Source: an uncultured Prevotellaceae bacterium (GTDB lineage Bacteria; Bacteroidota; Bacteroidia; Bacteroidales; Bacteroidaceae). From it: a stretch of 64,000 nt of DNA. A program made the position numbers and the translations under genes. The notes beneath the pieces are model-generated. The model made no database searches and was not told the origin of the DNA. It worked only from the letters and a program-made list of their open reading frames with translations. Numbering within the stretch: position 1 is the first letter of the stretch; every line of letters begins with the position of its first letter. Shown here piece after piece: positions 37,128 through 48,405 of this stretch. The stretch covers positions 1 through 64,000 of the forward strand of contig CASGAM010000008.1 of assembly GCA_949299545.1 (NCBI GenBank), given 5' to 3'.

Positions 37128-37170
37128 TTCCGGCTTTGCTCAGCCGGAATTCTTTTGTTTTTTATCTTTT
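37128..37170 (+). terminator. Terminator-like hairpin in the greA leader
   Basis: Arms TTCCGGCT (37128-37135) and AGCCGGAA (37142-37149) form an 8-bp GC-rich stem with a 6-base loop, followed by a T-rich run to about 37170. It lies about 30 bp after the -7 box and 50 bp before greA. It could end a leader RNA of about 60 bases or the transcript of the upstream lipoprotein gene. Confidence 0.7.
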
Positions 37171-37219
37171 GCCTTAATTTTAGAATAAGAATAACAATTA
37201 ATAAATTAGGAGGAATGTT

Positions 37220-37687
37220 ATGGCATATATGTCACAAGAGGGATACGATAAGTTAGTAGCCCAGTTACAACAAATGGAGACGGTTGAGCGGCCGGCAGCT
37301 TCGGCAGCTATCGCGGAAGCACGCGACAAAGGAGATCTCAGCGAGAATTCTGAATATGATGCCGCGAAAGAACACCAGGCCATGTTGGAGATTAAAATCA
37401 ACCAGCTCAAGGCGCTCATAAGCGAAGCAAAGATTATTGACACGTCGCGGCTCAAAGCCGATACTGTGCAGATTCTTTCAAAAGTGGAAATGAAGAATGT
37501 CAAGAATGGCATGAAGATGACTTACACGATTGTGCCTGAAACCGAAGCCAACCTGCGCGAAAACAAAATATCTGTGCAGACACCTATTGCTCAGGGGCTT
37601 TTGGGAAAGAAAATAGGTGAAATAGCTGAGATTAAGATACCGCAAGGACTTATCCAGTTGGAAATTATCAACATTACTTTTGAATAA
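37220..37687 (+). CDS. greA: Transcription elongation factor GreA
   Basis: GreA rescues backtracked RNA polymerase by stimulating transcript cleavage. The N-terminal coiled-coil carries the basic and acidic tip motif DKGDLSENSEYDAAKE near residues 35-50; the C-terminal domain ends with IGEIAEIKIPQGLIQLEI. Length 155 is typical. The start is preceded by AGGAGG with a 6-base spacer, a full Shine-Dalgarno that is rare in this window. A promoter and a leader hairpin lie upstream. The HIT gene follows after 6 bp. Confidence 0.97.
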   Translation: MAYMSQEGYDKLVAQLQQMETVERPAASAAIAEARDKGDLSENSEYDAAKEHQAMLEIKINQLKALISEAKIIDTSRLKADTVQILSKVEMKNVKNGMKMTYTIVPETEANLRENKISVQTPIAQGLLGKKIGEIAEIKIPQGLIQLEIINITFE

Positions 37688-37693
37688 GGCGCT

Positions 37694-38092
37694 ATGGCTA
37701 CTATTTTCAGTAAGATTGTGGCTGGTGAAATTCCCAGCTACAAATGTGCGGAGAACAAAGACTTCTATGCATTCTTGGATATCAATCCATTGGTGAAGGG
37801 GCATACTTTAGTGATACCTAAACGTGAAGTGGATTATATTTTCGATCTTAGCGATGAAGAACTGGCAGCCATGCAGGTGTTTGCCAAGCATGTGGCTGCT
37901 GCCATCAAAAAGGCTTTTCCGTGTATTAAGGTCGGTCAGGCTGTTTTAGGGCTGGAAGTTCCTCATGCACATATCCATCTGATTCCGATGCAGAGCGAGA
38001 AGGACATGCTTTTCAGTAATCCCAAACTTTCATTAAAACCCGAGGAATTTGAAAGCATTGCTCAGGCCATTCGAGAGAATTTTATGGAGTGA
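37694..38092 (+). CDS. HIT family protein (HINT-like nucleotide hydrolase)
   Basis: HIT proteins are nucleotide hydrolases or transferases. The histidine triad VPHAHIHLIPM lies near residues 96-106, and the N-terminal region has FSKIVAGEIPSYKCAENKDF and NPLVKGHTLVIPKREV. Length 132 is usual for the branch of the family with unknown substrates. It follows greA by 6 bp and is probably co-transcribed with it. A bidirectional terminator follows. Confidence 0.9.
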   Translation: MATIFSKIVAGEIPSYKCAENKDFYAFLDINPLVKGHTLVIPKREVDYIFDLSDEELAAMQVFAKHVAAAIKKAFPCIKVGQAVLGLEVPHAHIHLIPMQSEKDMLFSNPKLSLKPEEFESIAQAIRENFME

Positions 38093-38140
38093 CATTGTAG
38101 TCCAAGAAAGGCACCGGTAGGGAAAAACTTGCCGCTTATA

Positions 38141-38187
38141 AAAAAAGAACCATATCAGGTGTTGAAGTCCGATATGGTTCTTTTTTA
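38141..38187. terminator. Bidirectional terminator between HIT and S46 genes
   Basis: Arms AAGAACCATATC and GATATGGTTCTT pair perfectly and are flanked by A and T runs (38141-38156, 38171-38187). It can end transcription from both sides between convergent genes. Confidence 0.85.
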
Positions 38188-38264
38188 TTGTAATCTTCAG
38201 TATTGTTCGGTTTCAGGTTTTTATTGCAAAGGATTTATGAGACGGTCTTGCCGTGGCATTTCTA

Positions 38265-40439
38265 TTATTCGCCGATACCCATTTCCTCAATGAGACGGTG
38301 CGCGTTGCCCCAACGGTCGATAATGTAAAGCACGAAGCGGATGTCGACACCGATGCAACGTGTCAGTTCTTGTGTAAAGCTGATGTCGTTGCTCATGGCA
38401 TCCCAGTTGCCGTCGAAAGCCAAGCCAATGAGTTCGCCCTTGCCATTGAACATCGGACTGCCGGAATTGCCGCCTGTGATGTCATTGTTAGTCAGGAAGC
38501 ATAGTTGCATTTCTCCCGTTTTGGAGTCTTTGTACGGGCCGAAGTCGCCGGCTTCAAACAGTTCCGAAATGTTCTTCTCCATTTTATAATCAGAGATTTT
38601 ATCTGATTGTGCAACCTTTTCAAGTAGGCTGGGCATCGTTGTGAAATAATCCTGATGCCCGCTTGTGCCGGTATAATCATTGACGAAACCGTAACTTAAC
38701 CGCATAGTGGAGTTGGCATCAGAATAGTGAGGCTTGTCAAATTCCATTTCCAATACGGCCTGACAGAGCAATCTTTCGTTGGCGGTTATGATGAGGCTGG
38801 CGTCTTTGATGGCCGTTTGCAGACTGTCTAATGTGGCAGTTATGTCTTTCATGCAGATGAAAGCCATGTCTTGTTCCATCTGGTCTGCTGTCAGTTCACT
38901 TGTAAGACAATCGGTACTGTTTAACGCTGTCTGTTCATAAAGAGCATTGACATAAGCCTTTGTAATCCCGCCGTATTCATTTTTGATGGTCTGATAGAAT
39001 CGAGGTAGAGCGTTTCCTTGGGTTTGTTCCGCATAATTATCGATGAGTGCGGTCATGGTTTCAATGTCTACGTTCTTGTTCCAGTCTTTATAGATTTGTT
39101 GGATGCGTTCTTTCCACGTTGCTTTGGCTTGTTCGTCTGCATTGTGGGTCATAATATCATAATAGCGTGCAATCTTGATGATTTCCGGACCGTTGAAGAA
39201 TGATTCGTTGAGGAAATTGATTTCACGATGGGCAGCCTTTCGGTCGGTGTAAGCTTTCTCCAACTGTGGCAACATATTGCTGAAACGTTCCTTCCGTTTA
39301 TTGTTTCCTGAGAGCCATTGGGTAATGTCGCGTTCTTTTTTCTGCTTTTGTTCAACTACTTTCAGTTCTTTTAGTGCTTTGTTCATGCCAATGCTGTTTT
39401 TCCAATAGTTGGAGCTTTGGGCATATTTGGAGGCATATTGCAGATTAATGACCGGGTCGGCATTCATCCATTTGCGCCAGATTTCTTGTTTGATACCACG
39501 CACATTGATGCGGGCGGCGTTGATGTTATCCATGCGTTCGCTGATTCCGAATGAAGAAAGATAACGGTTAGTGCTTCCGGGGTAACCGATGGTCATGCAG
39601 AAATCACCTTTCTCATAACCGTCAATGGAAACTTTGGCATAGCGTTCTGCCTTCATGGGCTGGTTGTCTGCACTGTATGGAGCCGGCTCATTGTTTTTGT
39701 CGGTATAGATGCGGAACACGCTGAAATCGCATGTTTGGCGAGGCCACATCCAGTTGTCTGTGTCGCCACCGAATTTTCCGAGACTCTGTGGTGGTGCGAA
39801 AACCAAACGGATGTCATTGTATTCTTTGTAAATATTGACGTAGTAGGCATTGCCGCTGAAGTAGTTGGAAACGGTGCAGACATATTCTGGGTATTTCTTG
39901 GTGTATTCTTCTTCAACTTCGATGCATGCTGCCTCAATAAGTTCCCTTCTCAGCGCCTCTTTCTGGGCGTCGGTCAGATCTTTTGTGTCTTTTTTGCGAT
40001 ATGCTTTTTTGAGCTTCTTTTCGATTTTTGCCGTAACATCTTCGGTCTTTTGTAGGATTTGGACGAAAAGTCCTTCAGCGGGAATTTCATCGGCAATGGT
40101 CATGGCTGCAAAACCGTTTTTTAGTATATCGTTTTCAGGGGTTGCTATTGCTTGTATGCAGCCGAATCCACAATGATGGTTTGTGAGGACCAATCCGTCG
40201 GGTGATACAATGACGCCCGAGCAATAGCCGCCAAAACTGACAACGGCGTCTTTGAGTGACACTCCTTTGGGATTGTAAAGTTCCTTGCGAGTCATTTCCA
40301 GTCCGAGGCTTTTCATTATTTCCATGTCTTTTGCGGTAAGGTTGTTTACCGTCCACATTCCCTCATCAGCAAATGTGTGAGACATGGCACAGAAGAACGC
40401 GACGGCAATCAATGTGCATTTCTTTAGGATTGCACTCAT
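38265..40439 (-). CDS. S46-family dipeptidyl-peptidase (DPP7/DPP11-like)
   Basis: S46 peptidases remove dipeptides from the N-terminus of peptides in the periplasm and feed amino acid catabolism. After a signal peptide (TLIAVAFFCAMSHTFA), the catalytic His is in LTNHHCGFGCIQ near 66. The Ser lies in NDITGGNSGSPMFNGKG near residue 646, followed by GLAFDGNWDAMSND. The Gly in FDGNW is the position where, from memory, DPP11 has Arg, so this is more DPP7-like (hydrophobic P1). The ATG at 40439 was chosen because the signal peptide starts there. Confidence 0.92.
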   Translation of the reverse strand: MSAILKKCTLIAVAFFCAMSHTFADEGMWTVNNLTAKDMEIMKSLGLEMTRKELYNPKGVSLKDAVVSFGGYCSGVIVSPDGLVLTNHHCGFGCIQAIATPENDILKNGFAAMTIADEIPAEGLFVQILQKTEDVTAKIEKKLKKAYRKKDTKDLTDAQKEALRRELIEAACIEVEEEYTKKYPEYVCTVSNYFSGNAYYVNIYKEYNDIRLVFAPPQSLGKFGGDTDNWMWPRQTCDFSVFRIYTDKNNEPAPYSADNQPMKAERYAKVSIDGYEKGDFCMTIGYPGSTNRYLSSFGISERMDNINAARINVRGIKQEIWRKWMNADPVINLQYASKYAQSSNYWKNSIGMNKALKELKVVEQKQKKERDITQWLSGNNKRKERFSNMLPQLEKAYTDRKAAHREINFLNESFFNGPEIIKIARYYDIMTHNADEQAKATWKERIQQIYKDWNKNVDIETMTALIDNYAEQTQGNALPRFYQTIKNEYGGITKAYVNALYEQTALNSTDCLTSELTADQMEQDMAFICMKDITATLDSLQTAIKDASLIITANERLLCQAVLEMEFDKPHYSDANSTMRLSYGFVNDYTGTSGHQDYFTTMPSLLEKVAQSDKISDYKMEKNISELFEAGDFGPYKDSKTGEMQLCFLTNNDITGGNSGSPMFNGKGELIGLAFDGNWDAMSNDISFTQELTRCIGVDIRFVLYIIDRWGNAHRLIEEMGIGE

Positions 40440-40501
40440 GTTTGTTTGTTTCTTGCCGCTTGCATTCAGGTGAGTGTGGCGAATGTAAAATACGTTGTTC
40501 A

Positions 40502-41908
40502 TTAGTTTTTCTTTTTAGTTTTGTTGTCAATTATTGTAGTAAGCATCAGTAAATTTTTCGTGTTGAGACGGGCGGTGAGCCAGCTTTCTATGCGTGCTCT
40601 GTTTTCAGCACCGATAGCTTTGTTTAACGACAGGTATACCAACATGACGGAATCGGTTTGAACGCTATCAGTTACACCTAACGATACGGTTCGTGAAATA
40701 GTGATGCGTGCCGCTTCCGGGAATAAGGCTTTCATTTCCTTACTAATAGAAATGGCTTCTGTTTCAATATTTTTATATGGTTCAAGTTCTTTCTCAAGCA
40801 TTGCCACTCGCTTTTGTTCGTTAGCCAGTAATTGGGCGTTTTTATCGGCTTGTTTTAAGGTCGGATCGACGAGTAGAGTTTTCAGTTCGCTTGCGTCCAG
40901 GTTCTTTGTACCTTGTACGATGTTTAGTTTGACTCCATCCAGCCCGAAACGTGAAAGTTGGTTACGCACCCGTGCTAAATCGCGGTCCATGATTTCTTCA
41001 CCGATAGTAATAATGCGTATTTCTTTGTTATGGTAATTCACTTCTTTGGCAATGACCTGTGTTTGATCATTAGCGATGACTTGGTTGATAAAGTCGTTAA
41101 CTTTTTTGTCGAAGATATTTTCTCTTACTAACATAAACGTAAGTAAAGCAGCTGGCAGCATGGTCAACACGGCAATGGTGACAATTATATTTTTCACCCG
41201 CTTTTCCCGTTGCTTGTCGACAAATACTTTTTTATTGAAATCCATTAAGTTAACTCCGATGAAGGTCGCCATACTTATGAAAATGGAGTTAATTAGGTAA
41301 AGGTAGAATGCGCCGGCCGCGTATATCCAGTTTCCAGTCGCAAGTCCAAAACCGGTAGTACAGAGTGGCGGCATCAATGCAGTGGCGATGGCTACGCCAG
41401 GTATGACATTCCCGCCACGTTGTCCGGTACTACATAAGGCGACGATACCGGCCATGCCGCCAAAAAAGGCGATGAGGACATCGTAGATAGTGGGGGAGGT
41501 ACGTGCTAACAATTCTGATTGTGCCTCTGCAATGGGAGTAATGGCAAAGTAAAATGTTGCTGTTAGTACACTGAATAATGTGGTGACTACAAAACTGCGG
41601 AAAGCTCGCTTTAACAATTCAAAGTCGTAAATTCCGACGCTCAATCCTATTCCTACAATAGGTCCCATGAGTGGAGAAATTAACATGGCACCGATGATAA
41701 CGGCAGCTGAGTTAGTATTCAACCCTAATGATGCAACAAATATCGCAAAAATCAGGATCCATAGATTAGCGCCACGGAAATCAATACCAGCCTTAATAGA
41801 CGCGATAGTTTCTTCTTCAGGTGCTTTGTCTACTTTTAGGTTTAGTAGGTCGCGTATTGTTTGCTTTAAGTGATTACTGAACTTTTCTTTTGAATTATTG
41901 TTCTCCAT
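40502..41908 (-). CDS. DUF389 family membrane protein
   Basis: After a short polar N-terminus, residues 50-250 contain about six membrane helices with the DUF389 signature NSAAVIIGAMLISPLMGPI near 68 and the later GNVIPGVAIATALMPPLCTTGF. A long coiled and BON-like C-terminal region with VAMLEKELEPYKNIE follows. The family is widespread and has no settled function. It starts 15 bp after the flippase stop, likely in one operon. Confidence 0.88.
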   Translation of the reverse strand: MENNNSKEKFSNHLKQTIRDLLNLKVDKAPEEETIASIKAGIDFRGANLWILIFAIFVASLGLNTNSAAVIIGAMLISPLMGPIVGIGLSVGIYDFELLKRAFRSFVVTTLFSVLTATFYFAITPIAEAQSELLARTSPTIYDVLIAFFGGMAGIVALCSTGQRGGNVIPGVAIATALMPPLCTTGFGLATGNWIYAAGAFYLYLINSIFISMATFIGVNLMDFNKKVFVDKQREKRVKNIIVTIAVLTMLPAALLTFMLVRENIFDKKVNDFINQVIANDQTQVIAKEVNYHNKEIRIITIGEEIMDRDLARVRNQLSRFGLDGVKLNIVQGTKNLDASELKTLLVDPTLKQADKNAQLLANEQKRVAMLEKELEPYKNIETEAISISKEMKALFPEAARITISRTVSLGVTDSVQTDSVMLVYLSLNKAIGAENRARIESWLTARLNTKNLLMLTTIIDNKTKKKN

Positions 41909-41923
41909 GGTTATTACATGTTT

Positions 41924-43423
41924 TTAATGTTTACTGAAATATTTGCCGATTATAGGCAGACTGTGCAAGGGCAGGTCGTGTTTTAATATGTGCCCGACAA
42001 AAAGGATAATCAGCAGCGTGTTGATGCTCAGTTTTGTCACAAGCGGCCATTCTTTGGGAGTAAATGCCATGATGGCATAGAATAACCCGGCTATCGCCAC
42101 GTAAATAGCAATGCTTTTCAGCGGATAGTTTATAGGATTCTTTTTTTGTCCTACGATATAAGAGAGTATCATGGAAGTGGCGTAACCAGCAAAACCGCCC
42201 CATGCGCAGGCCATGTAGCTGTATTGCGGAATGAAAATCAGATTGACGGCGATGAGAACGGTGCACCCTGCGATGGAGAACCATGCCCCCCAAATGGTTT
42301 TGTCTATCAGTTTATACCAGAATGAAAGGTTGAAATAGATGCCCATCATGATTTCTGCAGCCATAACAATCGGTACGACTTTCAATCCGGCCCAATAATC
42401 AGGTGCTATGATGCGTTTTAGTATGTCGAGGTAACCAATGACACATAAATAAGCCAATAATGTGAAGATGATGAAAAACTTCATTGCGGTGGCATAGGTT
42501 TGTCCACTGTTTTTGTCTTTGGCTTTTCCAAAAACAAACGGTTCGTAAGCATAGCGGAAAGCTTGGGTAATCATGGCCATGATCATGGCTATCTTGACAC
42601 AGGCTCCGTATATGCCTAATTCCACTTTACCAGCATCGGCATCACCATAAACTAACGGAAAAATTATTTTATCGGCAGTTTGGTTCAAAATACCGGCGAT
42701 GCCAAGAATAAGTATTGGCCAGCTGTATTTGAGCATACGTTTCATCAGCATGCGGTCAAAAGTATATTTGAATCCTGTCAGTTCGGGAATGAAAAAAGCA
42801 GTTATGGCGGCGGTGCATACTAAATTCAGTCCGAAAGCATAGCCTACACCTACGCCTGGATTGTAAATGGTACCAATAGTATCGGGATAGTGGGTGTACA
42901 ATGCGGGGAAAAGAACGAAATAAACAATGTTAAGCGTAATGTTGAGTATGATGAAAAGTAGTTTTAATGTTGCAAATTTTATGGGGCGTTTCTTATAACG
43001 TAGCCATGCGAAGGGGATGGCTTGGAATGCGTCAATGGCAACGCAGACGGCCATCATACCAATGTATTCGGGGTGATTGGCATAACCTATGGCTGCTGCT
43101 ATAGGATTAAGGAATAGAAGTATGATGCCTGCAAACAGGAATGCAACGCTTCCCACCATGATGAGCGTGGTACTGTAAACAGTGGTAGGGTTCTCTTCAG
43201 TTTTGTTGGCGAAACGGAAAAATGTTGTTTCCATCCCGAATGTCAGGATGACCAATATCAATGCTACATAGGCATATATATTTGTAATGACACCGTATCC
43301 GCCATCGGCTGCTGCTAATTTCGTTGTGTAGAGCGGAACAAGCATATAATTAAGAAATCTGCCGATAATACTGCTGAGTCCGTAGATGGCGGTATCTTTT
43401 ACTACTGATTTGAGTTCTGCCAT
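41924..43423 (-). CDS. Polysaccharide flippase (Wzx/MOP superfamily)
   Basis: The 499-residue protein has about 12 to 14 hydrophobic helices and the start VKDTAIYGLSSIIGRFLNYM, the first-helix pattern of Wzx-like flippases, which move lipid-linked glycans across the inner membrane. Near residue 260, YGDADAGKVELGIYGACVKIAMI is typical of the MOP fold. No glycosyltransferase genes are nearby, so its substrate is open. It begins 62 bp from the SpmAB-like gene stop on the same strand. Confidence 0.85.
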   Translation of the reverse strand: MAELKSVVKDTAIYGLSSIIGRFLNYMLVPLYTTKLAAADGGYGVITNIYAYVALILVILTFGMETTFFRFANKTEENPTTVYSTTLIMVGSVAFLFAGIILLFLNPIAAAIGYANHPEYIGMMAVCVAIDAFQAIPFAWLRYKKRPIKFATLKLLFIILNITLNIVYFVLFPALYTHYPDTIGTIYNPGVGVGYAFGLNLVCTAAITAFFIPELTGFKYTFDRMLMKRMLKYSWPILILGIAGILNQTADKIIFPLVYGDADAGKVELGIYGACVKIAMIMAMITQAFRYAYEPFVFGKAKDKNSGQTYATAMKFFIIFTLLAYLCVIGYLDILKRIIAPDYWAGLKVVPIVMAAEIMMGIYFNLSFWYKLIDKTIWGAWFSIAGCTVLIAVNLIFIPQYSYMACAWGGFAGYATSMILSYIVGQKKNPINYPLKSIAIYVAIAGLFYAIMAFTPKEWPLVTKLSINTLLIILFVGHILKHDLPLHSLPIIGKYFSKH

Positions 43424-43485
43424 TGTGCTGATGAGATATTTTTATAATAACAACGATTCGTGTATAGGAAACTTTTTATATATGG

Positions 43486-44718
43486 TCAGTTAAAGAAAAG
43501 GTAGGCGACGCTGATGGCTGCCATGATACCGGCTAAATCCGCCAGGAGTCCGCAAGTTACAGCATGGCGTGTGTAACGGATGCCAACGCTGCCAAAATAG
43601 ACAGCCAATATGTAAAATGTAGTATCGGTTGACCCTTGGAAGATGCAACTGAGACGTCCAACAAAAGAGTCGGCACCGTAGGTTTCCATGGCGTCTACCA
43701 TCATTCCTCTGGCACCGCTGCCGCTGAGCGGCTTCATGAGTGCTGTGGGCAATGCTCCTACAAAATCGGCATCACCGCCAAAGGCTTTTACGATACCGGT
43801 AATACCGTCAATTAGTACGTCCATGGCTCCTGATGCCCGGAATACGCCGATAGCTACAAGAATAGCCACAAGATAGGGAATGATGCGAACTGCTGTTCCA
43901 AATCCTTCTTTTGCACCTTCGATAAATGCGTCGTAAACATTGATTTTTTGTCGGACACCGGCTGAAATGAAAAGGATGATAATACTGAAAAGCAAAATGT
44001 TTGCTATGGTGGTACTCCACAGGTTCATGCTTTCTTTGTCGAGCCTGCTGAATCCCCATACAATGCCGGCAACGACAACGCAGGCACCACCCAAAGCTAA
44101 TATGACTGTACGGTTGAAGAGATTGATTCGCTGGAAAAGACTGGTTACTATGATGCCGGTAAGGGTAGATGCAAAAGTTGCAAGCAGTATCGGCAGGAAA
44201 ACATCAGTAGGCTGGGCGGCGCCCATTTGTGCCCTGTAGACAAGAATGCTGACCGGTATGATGGTTAGTCCGGAAGTATTCAATACCAAAAACATGATCA
44301 TTGGATTGGTGGCCGTATCCTTTTGGGGATTTAGTTCCTGTAAACCTTCCATTGCTTTCAGTCCTAAGGGTGTAGCGGCATTGTCAAGCCCCAACATGTT
44401 GGCTGATATGTTCATGAATATGTTACCGATGACTGGATGGTTACGTGGAATGTCCGGGAAAAGTTTGCAGAAAAGCGGGCTCAGTCCGCGCGCCAATATA
44501 TTGACCATGCCGCCGGCTTCTCCGATTTTCATGATTCCCATCCACAATGAGAGTACTCCTGTCAGGCCGAGTGAAATTTCAAATGCGGTTTTTGATGAAT
44601 CGAAAGTGGCGTTCATCATTACCGGAAAGACGCTGAAATCACCCATGAAAAGCAATTTGCCTATACCCGTTATGAATGCGATGGCAAAAAAGGCTATCCA
44701 GATATAGTTCAGTACCAT
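43486..44718 (-). CDS. Fused SpmA/SpmB-like nucleoside-recognition domain membrane protein
   Basis: The 410-residue product has two Gate-type domains in tandem. The first half has SLGLTGVLSLWMGIMKIGEAGG, resembling SpmA, and NMLGLDNAATPLGLKAM; the second half has AVRIIPYLVAILVAIGVF and VDAMETYGADSFVGRLSCIFQG, resembling SpmB. In Bacillus, SpmA and SpmB are separate proteins affecting spore core dehydration; this fused form occurs in non-sporulating Bacteroidota as I recall. It may be a transporter. Its start is 18 bp from the end of the window's gene-poor stretch that includes the gyrB end. Confidence 0.85.
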   Translation of the reverse strand: MVLNYIWIAFFAIAFITGIGKLLFMGDFSVFPVMMNATFDSSKTAFEISLGLTGVLSLWMGIMKIGEAGGMVNILARGLSPLFCKLFPDIPRNHPVIGNIFMNISANMLGLDNAATPLGLKAMEGLQELNPQKDTATNPMIMFLVLNTSGLTIIPVSILVYRAQMGAAQPTDVFLPILLATFASTLTGIIVTSLFQRINLFNRTVILALGGACVVVAGIVWGFSRLDKESMNLWSTTIANILLFSIIILFISAGVRQKINVYDAFIEGAKEGFGTAVRIIPYLVAILVAIGVFRASGAMDVLIDGITGIVKAFGGDADFVGALPTALMKPLSGSGARGMMVDAMETYGADSFVGRLSCIFQGSTDTTFYILAVYFGSVGIRYTRHAVTCGLLADLAGIMAAISVAYLFFN

Positions 44719-44856
44719 AATTTGTAGTGTAGTGAAACCTTTGTTTCGGCAAAGTTACATCTTTTTACTGATAATAAAAGCGTGTTGTTTACTGAAATGA
44801 AGGATTATTGGTTGGAACCTGTGGGGTTTGTGAAATTTATTTTATCATTAAGTTCT

Positions 44857-44894
44857 ATGGGGGTATGTCTGTATAAAAACAGGCATACCCCCAT
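44857..44894. repeat. Hairpin between gyrB and the SpmAB-like gene
   Basis: Arms ATGGGGGTATG (44857-44867) and CATACCCCCAT (44884-44894) pair perfectly over 11 bp, with extra partial pairing inside. It lies 50 bp past the gyrB stop on the minus strand, but no T run follows, so it may be a stability hairpin rather than a full terminator. Confidence 0.6.
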
Positions 44895-44943
44895 TCAAGG
44901 TTTAAATATGTTCAATTCTTTTTGGGATGTGTCGAAGTTTCTT

Positions 44944-47049
<2,106 letters not shown>

Positions 47050-47058
47050 TTGTTTTTT

Positions 47059-47313
47059 TTATGCTAATTTGTTAACATGCATAGCAATTTTTGACTTTAA
47101 ATTAGCTGCCTTATTCTTATGAATAATGTTAACCTTTGCCAATTTGTCCAATATCTTTTGAACGCCCGGGAGCATTGCAACTGCTTCAGCCTTGTCCGTT
47201 GTAGCGCGGAGCTTGCGGACAGCATTACGCATGGTCTTTGCGTAGTATCTGTTATGGAGTCTTCTTTTCTCCTCCTGGCGGATTCTTTTTACTGATGATT
47301 TATGATTTGCCAT
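47059..47313 (-). CDS. rpsT: 30S ribosomal protein S20
   Basis: S20 binds 16S rRNA early in 30S assembly. The basic N-terminus [18 protein letters not shown] is followed by [20 protein letters not shown] and the C-terminal helix [24 protein letters not shown]. Length 84 is typical. The gene sits between tRNA-Glu and gyrB, with a strong terminator behind it. Confidence 0.97.
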   Translation of the reverse strand: MANHKSSVKRIRQEEKRRLHNRYYAKTMRNAVRKLRATTDKAEAVAMLPGVQKILDKLAKVNIIHKNKAANLKSKIAMHVNKLA

Positions 47314-47343
47314 CTCGCTTTTTAATAATTTCGTTTAACTTAG

Positions 47344-47415
47344 TAGTCCCTAGGAGAGTCGAACTCCTCTTTAGAGAATGAAAATCTCTCGTCCTAACCG
47401 ATAGACGAAGGGACC
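47344..47415 (-). tRNA. tRNA-Glu (TTC)
   Basis: On the minus strand the acceptor arms GGTCCCT and AGGGACT pair, the D-arm reads TCTATCGGTTAGGA, the anticodon stem AGAGA/TCTCT encloses TTTTCAT (anticodon TTC), and the T-arm is AGGAG-TTCGACT-CTCCT. The 3' CCA is not encoded. Length 72 bases. Confidence 0.95.
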
Positions 47416-47616
47416 AGCCTTAAAGCTTTCGCTTCGTGATTGAAAACCTTGTCGCGGTAAGTAATCGTGACTTGATTTTCGTTTGCGTTGCAAAGGTAGT
47501 GCTTTTCTGTTAATCTCCAAAATTTTTGAAGAGAAATTTATAGTAAATGTGTTTTTTTATTGGAAATAACCCTCATGAAAGTGGGAAACCTTATATATTT
47601 ACATTAAAAATATCGT

Positions 47617-48342
47617 ATGGTTGAACGTACACGGGGGGTTGTTTTGGGCTTAGTGAAATGTGGCGACCACACTACGGTGGTGGATGTATATACAGCGTCA
47701 CGTGGAAATGTTTCATTTTGGGTGAAGCAGCCGGCAGTGCGTAAAGGAAAGGCGGGGCAGACACGTTTTGCTCCTTTGGCTTTAGTTGAGATTGATTTTG
47801 AATATCGTCCTGCCGCATCTTTGCAGCGCATGAAGGTCCTGCAGAATTTTTATACATACAGCCAAATGCCGTATGATCCTTTAAAATCGGCTGTCGCTTT
47901 GTTCTTGTCGGAGTTTCTTTATAAGGTATTAAAAAATGAAACCCCTAATGAAGATCTTTTCTCCTATATCGTTAATTCGCTGCAATGGTTTGATGCGGCC
48001 GTTTCAGGGTATGCTAATTTTCATTTGGTGTTTATCACTCGCCTGACGCGTTTTTTGGGTTTTTATCCAAATGTCGGGGACTATGAGGCAGGCGATTATT
48101 TTGATATGCTCAATGCTTGTTTTGTGTCCCGGCAGCCCATGCATGCAGCTTTTCTTCGCCCTGATGAGGCTGCAACGATTCCGCTTTTCATGCGTATGAA
48201 TTATGATTCGATGCGTTTTTTTGCAATGAACCGTCAACAGCGGAACAGGTATATGCAGGTGCTGAATGACTATTATTGTCTGCATGTGCCAGATTTTCCT
48301 CATTTGAAGTCGCTTGATGTTTTAAGGGAAGTTTTTGACTGA
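47617..48342 (+). CDS. recO: DNA repair protein RecO
   Basis: RecO helps load RecA on SSB-coated DNA with RecR. The N-terminal OB fold begins MVERTRGVVLGLVKCGDHTTVV and continues through GNVSFWVKQP, followed by the helical domain with LLSEFLYKVLKNETPNEDLF-like sequence (here ALFLSEFLYKVLKNE). The cysteine zinc finger of many RecO proteins is absent; only isolated cysteines occur in the C-terminal part. Length 241 is normal for the group. It reads toward the AraC-type gene. Confidence 0.88.
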   Translation: MVERTRGVVLGLVKCGDHTTVVDVYTASRGNVSFWVKQPAVRKGKAGQTRFAPLALVEIDFEYRPAASLQRMKVLQNFYTYSQMPYDPLKSAVALFLSEFLYKVLKNETPNEDLFSYIVNSLQWFDAAVSGYANFHLVFITRLTRFLGFYPNVGDYEAGDYFDMLNACFVSRQPMHAAFLRPDEAATIPLFMRMNYDSMRFFAMNRQQRNRYMQVLNDYYCLHVPDFPHLKSLDVLREVFD

Positions 48343-48392
48343 ATTCACATGGCTTTTACATAGTGAATGTTTTGCCGATAGATGTTTTTTGT

Positions 48393-48400
48393 TAACTTTG
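48393..48400 (+). promoter_or_regulatory. Bacteroidota-type -7 box (AraC-type gene), nearly leaderless
   Basis: TAACTTTG is followed by CCGAT and the ATG at 48406, five bases later. If used, the mRNA would start at or close to the start codon. Confidence 0.5.
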
Positions 48401-48405
48401 CCGAT

